Shown here: positions 1-10,481 of the stretch, piece after piece
Numbering within the stretch: position 1 is the stretch's first letter
Layout: every line of letters starts with the position of its first letter
NCBI RefSeq assembly: GCF_002776525.5
Contig: NC_045439.1
Coordinates: 115,041,699 to 115,105,698 of the forward strand
Reading direction: 5' to 3'
Source: Piliocolobus tephrosceles
Taxonomy: Eukaryota; Chordata; Mammalia; Primates; Cercopithecidae
DNA: 64,000 nucleotides
Notes under the pieces: model-generated
Database searches by the model: none
Seen by the model: the letters and a program-made list of their open reading frames with translations, nothing else
Told to the model about the DNA's origin: nothing
Position numbers and translations under genes: made by a program

Positions 1-409
1 GGATAGATTATATGCTTAGATTATTAATGAGTCTAGTTGTAATAAAGCAGTTGCATATTAATTAGCTTGGTAACTTTACAAATTAAAAATTTGATTAGTA
101 ACTTGGATGAAACCATCAAAATGGTATAATATTTGTCTTGAGCTTTATTTTTTTCTAAGAGGAGAAATAGAGACAAAGCTACTAGTTAAGTTGTTCTATT
201 TAGCCCATTGCTTAAAAGCTTATGTAAAATAACACTGGATATAACAGATTTCTGTTAATAAAATATTGAGTCTAAATTTTACTTCTATGAAACAAACTTC
301 ACTGTCAACTTAAGAGAACATTAAGGCCCTTGAAAAGATACAAGTAACTACTATAAAAGAAGTATGATGGTGAGGTTTGGGCTTAAAATTTATTTATTAA
401 AAGAAAAAG
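1..409. other. AT-rich single-copy DNA
   Basis: No repeat family, reading frame or RNA gene is recognised here. The stretch is AT-rich and ends at the first Alu. Confidence 0.4.
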
Positions 410-723
410 GCCGGGCACGGTGGCTCAAGCCTGTAATCCCAGCACTTTGGGAGGCCGAGACGCGCGGATCACGAGGTCAGGAGATCGAGACCATCCTGGC
501 TAACACGGTGAAACCCCGTCTCTACTAAAAATACAAAAAACTAGCTGGGCGAGGTGGCGGGCGCCTGTAGTCTCAGCTACTCGGGAGGCTGAGGCAGGAG
601 AATGGCGTAAACCCGGGAGGCGGAGCTTGCAGTGAGCTGAGATCCACTGCACTCCAGTCCGGGCGACAGAGCAAGACTCTGCCTCAAAAAAAAAAAAAAA
701 AAGAAAAAGAAAAAGAAAAAAAA
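410..723 (+). mobile_element. AluY, Old World monkey type
   Basis: Full-length Alu. It carries 'ctcaagcctg', 'actagctgggcgaggtgg' and 'gcttgcagtgagctgagatcc', the sites used here to infer an Old World monkey lineage. The tail is an A-run with G interruptions. The Pol III B-box region (gagatcgagacc) is intact. Confidence 0.9.
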
Positions 724-727
724 GTTG

Positions 728-1022
728 GCCGGGCACAGTGGCTCATGCCAGTAATCCCAGCACTTTGGGAGGCTGAGGTGGGCTCCCAAGGAGATCACGA
801 GGTCAGGAGATCAAGACCATCCTGGCTAACACGGTGAAACCCCATCTTTACTGAAAATTAGCTGGGCATGGTGGCAGGTGCCTGTGATCCCAGCTACTTA
901 GGAGGCTGAGGTAGGAGAATTGCTTGAACCCGGAGGTGGAGGTTGCATTGAGCCAAGATCGCGCCATTGCATTCCAGCCTGGGTGACAGAGCGAGACTGT
1001 CTCAAAAAAAAAAAAAAAAAAA
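728..1022 (+). mobile_element. Alu, near full length
   Basis: Begins four bases after the preceding Alu tail, so it sits head-to-tail with it. An unusual stretch (gggctcccaag) lies between the left-monomer start and 'gagatcacgaggtcagg'. The middle A-rich linker region is shortened ('ctgaaaattagc'). Ends in A18. Confidence 0.9.
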
Positions 1023-1278
1023 GTTATGAATATAGCGCTATGGGAGCCCAGAGAAGAAAACGAGCTTCCAAGATCAACTTTATGGAAAGCATCTTACAAT
1101 ACAGGCCTAGAGAATAGCACTTGATGGAATAGATACATAACCCAAGAGTCCTTTTTTTAACCAATATTTAAAACTGTTTAATTATATATAGCATATATAA
1201 TCCCAAAATTATGACCTATTAAAGTGCTGAAATGTATTCATAACTACAGAATTATGTACCACATATTTCCCCAAAACT
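1023..1278. other. AT-rich single-copy DNA
   Basis: No recognisable feature. Confidence 0.35.
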
Positions 1279-1592
1279 TTGTTTTGTTTTTCGTTTGTTT
1301 TCTGAGATGGAGTCTTGCTCTGTCGCCCAGGCTGGAATGCAATGGCATGATCTCTGCTCCCTTCAACCTCCGCCTCTCAGGTTCAAGCAATTCTCCTTCT
1401 ACAGCCTCCCAAGTGGCTAGGATTACAGGCATGCCCCACCATGCCTGGCCAATTTTTGTAATTTTTCTTTTAAATAGAGATGGTGTTTCACCATGTTGGC
1501 CAGGCTGGTCTCAAACCCCTGACCTTAAGTGATCTGCTGGCCACGGCCTCCCAAAGTGCTAAAATTACAGAGTTGAGCCACCACACCCAGCC
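1279..1592 (-). mobile_element. Alu, full length
   Basis: Reverse-complement Alu from 'ctgagatggagtcttgctc' to 'cacacccagcctggg'. Moderately diverged. It abuts the 3' side of the NARS1 pseudogene. Confidence 0.9.
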
Positions 1593-1863
1593 TGGGCTAC
1601 TTTGTATAGTATTAGGAATAAAAAAGAGAAAACAGAAACAGTTTTACCCCAGTGGAACAAGAAAGGGAAGATGCTGGCTTTTTGTATTTGGGGGTTTTTT
1701 GTTTTTGTTCATTTTTAAAGAGGTAGCCTGTTTCTTTCATGAACCATATTCTGTTTATTTCATGCTTCAGAAGTAATCAGTTATGGCCTGCAGCACTGGA
1801 CAAATCAATGGTACAAGCATACATCTCAGATGTGATAACTTCAGAATCCAAGAGAAGAATCAT

Positions 1864-2038
1864 CCCAAGGGCTGGACACAGTGGCTCACACTTGTAATCC
1901 CAGCAACTTGGGAGGCCAAGGCAAGAGGTTCTCCTGAGCTGAGGAGTTTGAAGTTACAGTAGGCTGTAATTGTGCCATTGCACTGCAGCCTGAGCTACCA
2001 AGTGAGACCCTACCTTAAAAACATACATAATTTTTTAA
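1864..2038 (+). mobile_element. Internally deleted Alu inside the NARS1 pseudogene
   Basis: The left-monomer start (ggctggacacagtggctc) is joined directly to the right-monomer end (cattgcactgcagcctgag) with a large internal loss. TSD aagaatcat is at 1855-1863 and 2039-2047. The pseudogene reads on at both sides. Confidence 0.82.
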
Positions 2039-2703
2039 AAGAATCATTCTAAGCCCAAGTCATATCCTCCATGTTGACATATACCATATTTTCTCTGATC
2101 TGTATTCCAGTAATAGGGAGTAGGGTCAATCCCTTCCTTTTCATAACCTGCAGGCATTTCTTCATTATCCCAGATATGCAGTGAGCCTGCCACAATCTCA
2201 CCAACATTCAGCATCAACACACTGACAGATTCAGTAAGACAGGAATGCTCAGGATGTCACTGCGTATAGAAGGACTTGATCACAGGAAATCAACACAGCA
2301 AGACCGGTTCCATTAATGGTGTTCTCATCAGTCTCAGGAGCTTTGGGGATGTTTTTCTCCAAATTCCTAGGAAGTTCCATATCTTTGCTTTCTATTGCGT
2401 TTTAGCCACACCATAGCATCTGTTTAAAAGGCCATTTGGTGGGCTTAAAGTATGGGGTCAGGTTATATACTCATCGCCAGTGACTTCAAGACTACTACAT
2501 TACAAACCAAGCCCTCCAATCAGTTCAGGAGGTCCTCAAAGGTCAGGAAAGGGCACCCAGCTTCCACATGAGTGTATTCAGCCAAGTGTCTTCAAATTCT
2601 GGATGCTCTGCCCTGTATGACTGTGCAACACAAGAAAACATCTGGGGCTGGAATGCCTGTCTCCTGGTACAACTAAGAGAACTGAGTCAAAAATGCCTCT
2701 TCC

Positions 2704-2791
2704 TTGGGCTGGGCACTGTGGCTCACTCCTGTAATCCAAGCACTTTGGGAGGCCAAGGCAGGTGGATTGCTTGAGCCCAGGAGTTTGAGAC
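2704..2791 (+). mobile_element. Older Alu, 5' part (continues at 3656)
   Basis: Left-monomer segment 'ggctgggcactgtggctcac' to 'gagtttgagac'. It was inserted in the NARS1 pseudogene with TSD gcctcttcc at 2695-2703 and 4150-4158. It is interrupted by the LTR that follows. Confidence 0.85.
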
Positions 2792-3655
2792 TGGTATCAA
2801 CAGGAGGCAGAGAAACTCTAGGCAGACACTAGCCGGTCCCTGATGAAGCCGCACCTCAAGCTGAAAAGCCAGAGACTGCGGCCCAAAGTAAGAACTTCTA
2901 TGCCGTTTTCCCACTCAAATGTTGCCTTTTCCTAAACCACCCATGGCCCACCCCGCATCCTATTCCTATAAATACCCCAGACTCAGTTGGCAGAGAGGAG
3001 AAGCAGCTGGATGTAGGAGACTACTGCTGGGCATCAGAGAGCAGTGACTTAACTTCAGAGTAACAGCTTGGTGGCGTAACTTTGGAGAAGAATCCAGCCA
3101 AAGACAGCCGGACTTCAGGGGAAAATTACCTACCTCTATCCCTTTTTATCTCCCCTTCCCACTGAGAGCCACTTCATCAGCAATAAAATCCACCGCACTT
3201 ACCATCCTTCAATTTGTACGACCTCATTTTTCCTGGATGCTGGACAAGAGCTCGGGAGCCACAAGTGCAGAAACAAAAGGGCCCACTGAGCTGTTAACAC
3301 CTGAGCTGTCCACGGACAGCAGAGCTAAAAGAGCACTGTAACTTGCCCTCTGGGGCTTCAGGGGTTGTGGGCACCACCTCCCCAGTCGCTGCCATGGGGC
3401 CTCAAAAGCTCTCACCCCAGCTCCTGCACCTGCTTACCTGTGCACACCCACATGGGGTGGAACGCAGCAGGTCCAAGTGAGTAGAGTTTGCCCCTGCCAG
3501 CACCAAAGTGGACAGCTGGTTCCACTCGTGCACTCCAATTCCCACCTTGTTCACTCACATGCTCCCTTCCACAAGGAGTCGAGAGCTACAGGCTGAGTAA
3601 ATGAGGCACCCCTGCTTCGAGTCCCACGAAGGGGTCAGGAAAATATCCTGCTTTA
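2792..3655 (+). mobile_element. Solo ERV1-type LTR with long U5
   Basis: An 864-bp LTR inserted in an Alu and flanked by a 4-bp TSD, agac (2788-2791 and 3656-3659), as expected for class I (gammaretrovirus-like) integration. It starts with TG; the end reads TTTA rather than CA. A TATA box (tataaata, 2967-2974) and a poly(A) signal (aataaa, 3182-3187) place U3, R and an unusually long U5 of about 460 bp. U5 shares blocks ('gagctgttaaca', 'ctaaaagag', 'ctggggcttcagg') with the LTR at 15567-16525. No internal retroviral sequence remains. Family not assigned (MER52- or LTR12-like is my guess). Confidence 0.8.
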
Positions 3656-4149
3656 AGACCAGCCTGGGGGCCGGGCGCGGTGGCTCAAGCCTGTAATCCC
3701 AGCACTTTGGGAGGCCGAGACGGGCAGATCACGAGGTCAGGAGATTGAGACCATCCTGGCTAACACGGTGAAACTCCGTCTCTACTGAAAAATACAAAAA
3801 AATTAGCCAGGCGAGGTGGCGGGCGCCTGTAGTCCCAGCTACTCGGGAGGCTGAGGCAGGAGAATGGCGTGAACCCAGGAGGCGGAGCTTGCAGTGAGCT
3901 GAGATTCGGCCACTGCACTCCAGCCTGGGCGACAGAGCAAGACTCTGTCTCAAAAAAAAAAAAAAAGACCAGCCTGGGAAACATGGCAAAACCCTGTCAC
4001 TACTAAAAACACAAAAATGAGCCAGGAGTAGTGGTACATGCCTGTAATCCCCATTACTCTTGAACCTGGGAGGCTGAGATCGTGCCACAGCACTACAGCC
4101 TGGGTGACAGAGCAAGACACTCTCTCTCTCTCAAAAAAAAAAAAAAGAA
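3656..4149 (+). mobile_element. Older Alu, 3' part, interrupted by AluY
   Basis: Resumes 'agaccagcctggg' after the LTR and, after a younger AluY (3669-3964), continues 'gaccagcctgggaaacatgg' to an A-tail preceded by a (tc)n run at about 4119-4131. Part of its right monomer is missing. Confidence 0.82.
3669..3964 (+). mobile_element. AluY, Old World monkey type
   Basis: Full length with 'ctcaagcctg' and 'gagattcggccactgc'. The TSD aagaccagcctggg (3655-3668 and 3965-3978) is a piece of the older Alu, so this is the youngest layer of the nest. Confidence 0.92.
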
Positions 4150-4191
4150 GCCTCTTCCCCCAAATAATCAAGTTTGAAGAGTGTAACACCA

Positions 4192-4403
4192 GCCTGGGCA
4201 ATATAGTGAGACCTGGTCTCTACTGAAAAAAGAAAATCTGCCAGGCATGGTGGTGCAAGCCTGTAGACCAAGCTACTTGGGAAGCTGAGGCAGGAAAATT
4301 GCTTGAACCTGGGAGATGGAGGCTGCAGTCAGACATGATTGTTCCAGTGCATGCCAGCCTGGGTGACACAGTGAGACCCTGTCTCAAAAATAAAACAAAA
4401 AAA
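4192..4403 (+). mobile_element. 5'-truncated Alu in the NARS1 pseudogene
   Basis: Starts at 'gcctgggcaatatagtgag' in the left monomer and ends with an interrupted A-tail. TSD gtgtaRcacca is at 4181-4191 and 4404-4414. Both copies belong to the pseudogene. Confidence 0.85.
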
Positions 4404-4810
4404 GTGTAGCACCACCTTCTGCTGGTATTTGTACTATTTTTGGAGGAGTAAAGTCACAGTACCCCCATCAAAGAAGTGATCTCTAAAGCACCTGGTGGCC
4501 ATGGATCATGCTTTTCGGAGTTTGAACACGTTTTCTCCAAAGATCGTCATGTGTCTGTTGATCTGGATGTCAACAGCAACCAAGAGTCTTGTAACATTAA
4601 TTTTAAGAGAAGAATTACCTTTTTTGCAGTATGCTAAAGAATTCTCTTTATCTTTATTATAATACAAGATTTTCATTACGAGGGAAGAAATTCAGCCCTC
4701 AAACTACTGAACTATTAAACAATCCACTAAACTATGATGTTAATGCAAAATTGAAAATATTTGAAATAACTGTATACTCTAAAAAAAGTACAACACTAAA
4801 ATGTCATTTT

Positions 4811-5418
4811 GGCCGGGCATGGTGGCTCACACCTATAATGCCAGCACCTTGGGAGGCCAAGGCAGGCCGATCACTTGAGGCCATGAGTTTGAGACCAGCC
4901 TGGCCAACATGGTGAAACCCCATTTCTACTAAAAAAATAAAAATTAGCCAGGAAGGCCAGGCGTGGTGGCTCATGCCTGTAGTTCCAGCACTTTGGGAGA
5001 CCAAGGCAGATGGATCATGAGTTCAGGAAATCGAGACCATTCTGGCTAACACGGTGAAACCCCATCTCTACTAAAATACAAAAATCAGCCAGGCGTGGTG
5101 GCGGGTGCCTGTAGTCCCAGCTACTCGGGAGGCTGAGGCAGGAGAATGGTGTGAACCTGGGGGGCGGAGCTTGCAGTGAGCTGAGATTGCACCACTGCAC
5201 TCCAGTCTGGGCGACAGAGTGAGACTCTGTCTCAAAAAAAAAAAAAAAATTAGCCAGGTGTGGTGGCAGGCACCTGTAATCCCAGCTACTTGGGAGGCTG
5301 AGGCAGGAGAATTGCTTGAACCCGAGACGCGGAGGCGGAAGTTGCAGTGAGCCAAGATTATGCCACTGCACTCCAGCCTGGGCAACAGAGTGAGACTCGG
5401 TCTCAAAAAAAAAAAAAC
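4811..5418 (+). mobile_element. Alu, interrupted by a younger Alu
   Basis: Outer element made of 4811-4952 and 5247-5418. The right monomer carries a small insertion, 'cgagacgcggaggcgg'. Confidence 0.87.
4955..5246 (+). mobile_element. AluY nested in Alu
   Basis: Inserted in the A-rich linker of the outer Alu with TSD aaattagccagg (4941-4952 and 5247-5258). It has the AluY-type 'cggagcttgcagtgagctgag'. Confidence 0.9.
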
Positions 5419-5554
5419 TGTGTCATTTCTGGTGGTTTAATGATTGTCTATATGTATCTTTCCAGAGCCCATTACTATTTATAACTATAAAGTCAAGGTG
5501 ATTATATATATTGCATCTTCTCCATCAATTGAATATACTTTCCTCTTTACAAAT
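5419..5554. other. AT-rich single-copy DNA
   Basis: No recognisable feature. Confidence 0.35.
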
Positions 5555-5569
5555 AATTTGTTAGCTCTT

Positions 5570-5583
5570 TTTTTTCTCTTTTT

Positions 5584-5616
<33 letters not shown>

Positions 5617-5898
5617 AGATGGAGTCTCACGCTGTCACCCAGGCTGGAGTGCAGTGGTGTAATCTTGGCTCAATGCAAACTCAACCTCCTGGGTTCAAGC
5701 GATTCTGCTGCCTCAACCTCTCAAGTAGCTGGGTTTACAGGTGCCCATCACCATGCCCCACTAATTTTTATATTTTTAGTAGAGATGGGGTTTCACCATG
5801 TTGGCCAGGCTGGTCTCAAACTGCTGACCTCAAGTGATCCACCCGCCTAGGCCTCCCAAAGGGCTGGGATCACAGGCATGAGCCACCACACCTGGCCT
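5570..5898 (-). mobile_element. Alu, full length
   Basis: Long T-run (about 27 T) as the reversed tail. TSD aatttgttaRctctt is at 5555-5569 and 5899-5913. Confidence 0.92.
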
Positions 5899-5913
5899 AA
5901 TTTGTTAACTCTT

Positions 5914-6259
5914 GCAAGACCTCAATTATTCAGGAGAAATTATCTCTGTTTGCTAGAAATATAGTTATCTAACAGCTGGCTGGCTGGTAGTGATTGATTA
6001 ATGAATTATACCCATGTTGGCCTCTCTGTTTACCAGTCTATTTGATTGATATCTGGGCTTGTTAGCTTTGAGGAAATTTTGTATTGTGATATAGAACTGG
6101 AACATATCCAGTATAGACCACAAATACAATCCAGGTTGCATAAATCAAAAAGTGTAGCTTCCTTTAAATGCTTTTCTCTTTTGTTAGGACGCCTGCATTA
6201 TGAACTGGGGCATTATAAAATTATGATTCCACGGTCTACTTGAGGAAAATTCCTATGTC
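5914..6259. other. Unassigned AT-rich DNA
   Basis: No repeat family recognised. A 65-codon frame at 6046-6243 shows no family features and is probably chance. Confidence 0.35.
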
Positions 6260-6518
6260 CACATATCATCCTTCAAGTAGATAGTGTATTTCAAAAAATT
6301 AACATGTTTTAAATGATTCTTACTATTCCAAGTATTCTGTATTTTTTGAGATAATAAGAAGTCATAGGCTGGGCATGTGGCTCACGCCTGTAATCCCAAC
6401 ACTTTGGGAGGCTGAGATGAGTGTATTACTTGAGGCCAAGAGTTTAAGACCAGCCTGGCCAACATGGTGAAACCCCATCTCTATAAAAAAACACAAAAAT
6501 TAGCCAGGTGAGGTTGTG
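6260..6518 (+). repeat. Donor copy of a local duplication
   Basis: About 107 bp of non-Alu sequence plus the first ~150 bp of the adjoining Alu (6367-6670) recur at 7723-7984 in the same orientation. Non-Alu parts agree at roughly 85% by eye; landmarks are 'gtatttcaaaaaattaacat' and 'caagtattctgtattttttg'. Confidence 0.85.
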
Positions 6519-6670
6519 CATGCTTGTAGTCCCAGCTACTCAGGAGGCTGAGGCTGGAGCATCGTTTGAACCTGGGAGGCGGAGGTTGCAGTGAGCTGAG
6601 ATTGCACCACTGGGAGACAGAGCAAGACTCTGTGTCAAAAAAATGAATACATAAAAATAAAAAATAAAAA
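6367..6670 (+). mobile_element. Alu, diverged
   Basis: 'ggctgggcatgtggctcacg' to a complex A-rich tail. About 20 bp around the usual 'gcactccagcctgggtgac' is missing. Confidence 0.87.
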
Positions 6671-7539
6671 GAGAGGTCATTGCTGCCAATGAAAAAGTGG
6701 TGTTGACACTGTTTTTGCTTAATTGGATCAAAATTTAATCTTTTTCCTGGAAAAATACCTAGAGGCAAAAAAACGTTATAAGCAGAAAAATAGATACAGA
6801 CACAGAAACACACACACACATCAGAAATAGCAGACTGCTTTATAAAATATTCCAAGAAAGAATAAAACAAATGAGATTTTTTTAACAGCAAAGTATGCCA
6901 ATGACACAGCAAAAGCAGCTTTGCTAGTGCTATTACTAGAGGAAGTACAAGTGGCCCCAGAAAGAAAACGTGCATGTGCAACCAAAACTGATGGTTTCTG
7001 CTGAACAAAAGTCTATAAATCCCACTGTTTTCTCTATTAAGTACTTCTTTCTTAGGAAAGTTTTGGGCCTTCGATTTTGTATTCAAATGCTGGAGGAGTG
7101 CTCACCACTCTCTGGATTGCCAGGGTAACTGGGCTTCCCACATCCTTTTCCTCTCTAGTAGTGTCAAGTCCTAGAAACACATCATCTAGATCTTTGTTTA
7201 AACACAAAAGCTCCTTAAAAATAGATTTTCTAAATTATGGAAATGCTTTTGTTTCAGCGCTCAACAGATCAACTGTGAGTCAACATCAAATGAGAAGTGG
7301 TTCCTATTCTCCACTTCCTATTCTACAGCCAGCTGTAGTTACTATCATTTGCTACAGTTTTCATTGCAGATGCTTTCTCTTTTCAATAATGTGATCATTC
7401 TGATTCTTAATGATGTATAAAAAATTTGTAGAATTTTCTACAATGAATATGTTCCCTTAGTTGATTGATTTATATTCTTAACAGAAATCACCCTAGATCC
7501 TGTCTCTAGACAAGCACATGCCTAAACCATTTATAATAA
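6671..7539. other. Single-copy DNA
   Basis: No gene or known repeat recognised. It includes a short (ca)n run near 6808-6820. Reading frames crossing it on either strand have no recognisable domain. Confidence 0.4.
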
Positions 7540-8094
7540 TCCTTTTTTTTTTTTTTAGACAGGGTCTCACTCTATTGCCCAGGCTGGAGTGCAGTGGCGT
7601 GATGATGACTCACTGCAGACTTGACCTCCCTAGGCTCAAGTGATCCTCTCACCTCAGCCTCCTGAGTAGCTGGGACTACAGGCGTGCATCACCATGTCTA
7701 GCTAATTTTTTGTAGAGACGGGCACATATCACCCTGTAAGCACATAGCGTATTTCAAAAAATTAACATTTTAAAAATGATTCTTACTATTTCAAGTATTC
7801 TGTATTTTTTGAGCAAATTAGAAGTCAAAGGCTGGGCATGGTGACTCACCCTGTAATGCCAGCACTTTGGGAGGCTGAGCAGGGTGGATTGCTTGAGACC
7901 GGGAGTTGACACCACCCTGGCCAACATGGCGAAACACGGTCTCTACTAAAAGTAAGTACTAAAATTAGCCAGGCATGGTGGCTAATGTTCCCCTGGTTAC
8001 CCAGGCTGGTCTCAAACTCCTGGGCTCAAGCCATCTGCAGGCCTCAGCCTCCCACAGGGCTAGGGTTACAGGTATAAGCCACCACGCCCAGCCC
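7540..8094 (-). mobile_element. AluJ-like element split by a duplicated segment
   Basis: 3' part 7540-7722 (ending 'gtagagacggg') and 5' part from about 7985 ('acccaggctggtctcaaac' to 'cacgcccagcc'). The 262-bp piece between them is not a transposon insertion but the copy of 6260-6518. Confidence 0.83.
7723..7984 (+). repeat. Inserted copy of 6260-6518
   Basis: Contains the non-Alu block (7723-7829) followed by a partial plus-strand Alu (7830-7984) that stops at 'ggcatggtggcta'. No A-tail and no clear TSD are visible, so retroposition is not supported. Confidence 0.82.
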
Positions 8095-8184
8095 ATTCTA
8101 TTCTAAAAGATTAGAAGTTTTCATTGTTTTTCCTTGATAACTGGTTTAGCATATCTCATTGTGTGAAGAATGGCGGTATGAACA

Positions 8185-8486
8185 TTTTTTTTTTTTTTTT
8201 TTTTGAGACAGAGTCTCACTCCGTTGTCCAGGCTGGAGTGCAGTGGCATGATCTCAGCTTACTGCAATCTCCGCCTCCTGGGTTCAAGCAATTCTCCTGC
8301 CTCAGCCTCCCGAGTAGCTGGGATTACAGGCATGCACCACTACACCCGCCTAATTTTTGTATTTTTAGTAGAGACAGGGTTTCACCATGTTGGCCAGGCT
8401 GGTCTCAAACTCCTGACCTCAGGTGATTCACCTGCCTCGGCCTCCCAAAGTGATGGGATTACAGGCGTGAGTCACCGCGTCCGGTC
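8185..8486 (-). mobile_element. Alu, full length
   Basis: T20 then 'gagacagagtctcactccg' to 'caccgcgtccggtc'. Confidence 0.92.
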
Positions 8487-8563
8487 AAAACAATTTCTTC
8501 TGAGGTATGATGGAGAATGTGATGACTTCAGGAACGGCTGGATTTTTTGGAGGGCAGCGGGGG

Positions 8564-8840
8564 GACCGAGTCTCACTCTGTTGCCCAGGCTGGAGTGCAG
8601 TGGCACCATCTTGGCTCACTGCAACCTCCGCCTCCTGAGTTCAAGTGATTCTCCTGCCTCAGCCTCCTGAGTAGCTGGGACTACAGGCATGTGCTACCAC
8701 ACCCATCTAATTTTATATTTTTAGTAGAAAGGGGTTTCACCATGTTGGCAGGCTGATCTCAAACTCCTGACCTCAAGTGATCCAGCTGCCTCGGCCTCCC
8801 AAAGTTCTGGGATTGCAGGCGTGAGCTACCGCGCCTGGCC
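8564..8840 (-). mobile_element. Alu without tail
   Basis: Begins 'gggaccgagtctcactctg' with no T-run. The poly(A) tail has been lost and G-rich sequence (gcagcggggg) adjoins it. Confidence 0.87.
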
Positions 8841-8879
8841 CATAATCATCTTTTCTATAAGCGTTCAACAGTGTCTATT

Positions 8880-9312
8880 TTAGTTTCCTAGGACTGCTGT
8901 AACAAACTACCATAAATCCGATGGCTTCATGCAATGAAAATTTTGTTTTCTCTCCATTCTGGAGGCCAGAAGTCTGAAATCAAGGCCTAGGCTCACTTCA
9001 AAGGCCCTAGGAAGAATTCTTTCTTGCCTCTTCTAGCTTCTAGTGTCCCAGGTATTCCTTGGCTTCTAGTGCCATAAGTTCAAGTCTCTGCCTCCATCAT
9101 CACAAGGTTTTCTCCATCTGTCTCTCTTCTATGTGTCTCTTATAAGGACAGTTTTAATAGGATTTAGGGCGCACCTGAATAGTTCAGGATGATCTCCTCT
9201 CTAGTTCCTTAATTTTTATACCTACAAAGGCCTACTTTTCCAAATTAAATCACATTCACAGGTTCTGCAACATGGACATATCTCTTTGGGGGCCATCATT
9301 CTACCCATTGCA
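8880..9312 (+). mobile_element. ERVL LTR (MLT2-like)
   Basis: Matches the remembered MLT2-type pattern: 'gtttcctaggactgctgtaa' near the start, 'ctggaggccagaagtctgaa', 'cttataaggac', 'cacattcacaggttc', and 'tttgggggccatcattctac' near the end. Heavily diverged, consistent with an old mammalian LTR. Confidence 0.72.
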
Positions 9313-9449
9313 GTGCGCCCAAATTCCTGAATTCCAAACTCAGCATTGCAGTGAATACAGCAGTAGCTCTTATTCATCAAATACATTATTTATTTTCATT
9401 TGCTCAAGCAGATTTCAACCAAGCTATTTAAGAAGGTAGTTATAAGCTG
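9313..9449. other. Unassigned spacer
   Basis: No recognisable feature between the LTR and the L1. Confidence 0.3.
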
Positions 9450-9825
9450 AGACAACTGGATAGCCACATGCAAAAAAAAATGAAATTGGACCTTTACCTC
9501 ACACATATACTCAAGTTACACAAAAATGAATCAAAGACCTAAATATAACCTAAAACTGTAAACCTCTTAGAAGAAAATATAGATGTAAATTTCTGTGACT
9601 TTGGATTTGGCAATGGTTTCTTAGATATAACACATAAAGCACAAGTGACCAGAGAAAAAGGAGATAAATTAGACTTCAAAGTTAAAAACTTTTGTACTTC
9701 AAAAGACACCATCAAAAAAGTGAAAAGACAACACACAGAATGGGAGGGAGAACTTGGCAAATCATATGTCTAATAAGAGTCTAACATCCAGAATATATCA
9801 AGAACTCTTAAAATTCAACACTGAA

Positions 9826-9962
9826 GGCTGGGGTGGTGACTCATGCCTGTAATCCCAGAACTCCAAGAGGCTGAGGTGGAAGGATCACTTGAGCCCCAAG
9901 AATTCATCGCCAGCCTGGGCAACATGGTGAGACTTTGTCTCTATTGTTTTTAAAAAAAGGAA
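9826..9962 (+). mobile_element. Alu left monomer (FLAM or AluJ)
   Basis: 'ggctggggtggtgactcatg' to 'ttgtctctattg', then A-rich DNA. Only a left-arm-sized piece is present, inserted in the L1. Confidence 0.72.
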
Positions 9963-9966
9963 AGAA

Positions 9967-10303
9967 GGCCGGGCGCGGTGGCTCAAGCCTGTAATCCCAG
10001 CACTTTGGGAGGCCGAGATGGGCGGATCACGAGGTCAGGAGATCGAGACCATCCTGGCTAACACAGTGAAACCCTGTCTCTACTAAAAAAAAATACAAAA
10101 AAACTAGCCGGGCGAGGTGGCGGGCACCTGTAGTCCCAGCTGCTCGGGAGGCTGAGGCAGGAGAATGGCGTAAACCAGGGAGGCGGAGCTTGCAGTGAGC
10201 TGAGATCCGGCCACTGCACTCCAGCCTGGGCGACACCTCCAGCCTGGGCGACAGAGCAAGACTCCATCTCAAAAAAAAAAAAAAAAAAAAAGAAAAGAAA
10301 ACT
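9967..10303 (+). mobile_element. AluY, Old World monkey type
   Basis: Full length, with a tandem duplication of about 17 bp (ctccagcctgggcgaca, 10219-10235 and 10237-10253) near the 3' end. It sits directly after the monomer above. Confidence 0.92.
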
Positions 10304-10481
10304 CAATACTGAAAAGACAACCCAATTTTAAAAATGGGTAAAGGACTTACTTACATAGACATTTCTTCAAGGAATATATATAGATGCTCAATAAACAAAT
10401 GAAAAGATGCTCAACATCATTAATCATTAGGGAAATGCAAAACCACAATGAGATGCCACCCCACATCCACTAGGATGGCTA

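Larger units (their letters stand above)
1594..4600 (-). pseudogene. NARS1: NARS1 processed pseudogene, split by nested insertions
   Basis: The minus strand encodes a decayed, intron-less copy of the C-terminal part of cytosolic asparaginyl-tRNA synthetase, the class II enzyme that charges tRNA-Asn. Host pieces in gene order are 4600-4404, 4191-4150, 2703-2039 and 1863-1594. Recognisable translations include RHMTIFGEN and TRCFRDHFF (near 4520-4470), SVSVLMLNVGEIVAGS (near 2230-2180), GIDPTPYYW (near 2115), and the C-terminal FVQCCRP followed by TAA at 1783-1781; these match class II NARS regions including motif 3. A TGA replaces an arginine codon after IKSFYTQ, and many other stops and frameshifts occur. 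The N-terminal part is absent, as expected for a 5'-truncated L1-mediated copy. About 190 bp of probable 3' UTR follows the stop. Identity is inferred from remembered NARS sequence; a BLASTX search would confirm it. Confidence 0.87.

Noticed and set aside
6481..7086. 201-codon open frame on the minus strand
   Set aside because: Its C-terminal part is antisense Alu and the rest shows no domain or conservation signal.
8124..8670. Frames with peptides such as 'ETESHSVVQAGVQW'
   Set aside because: This is the well-known translation of antisense Alu and recurs dozens of times in the window; none is a gene.
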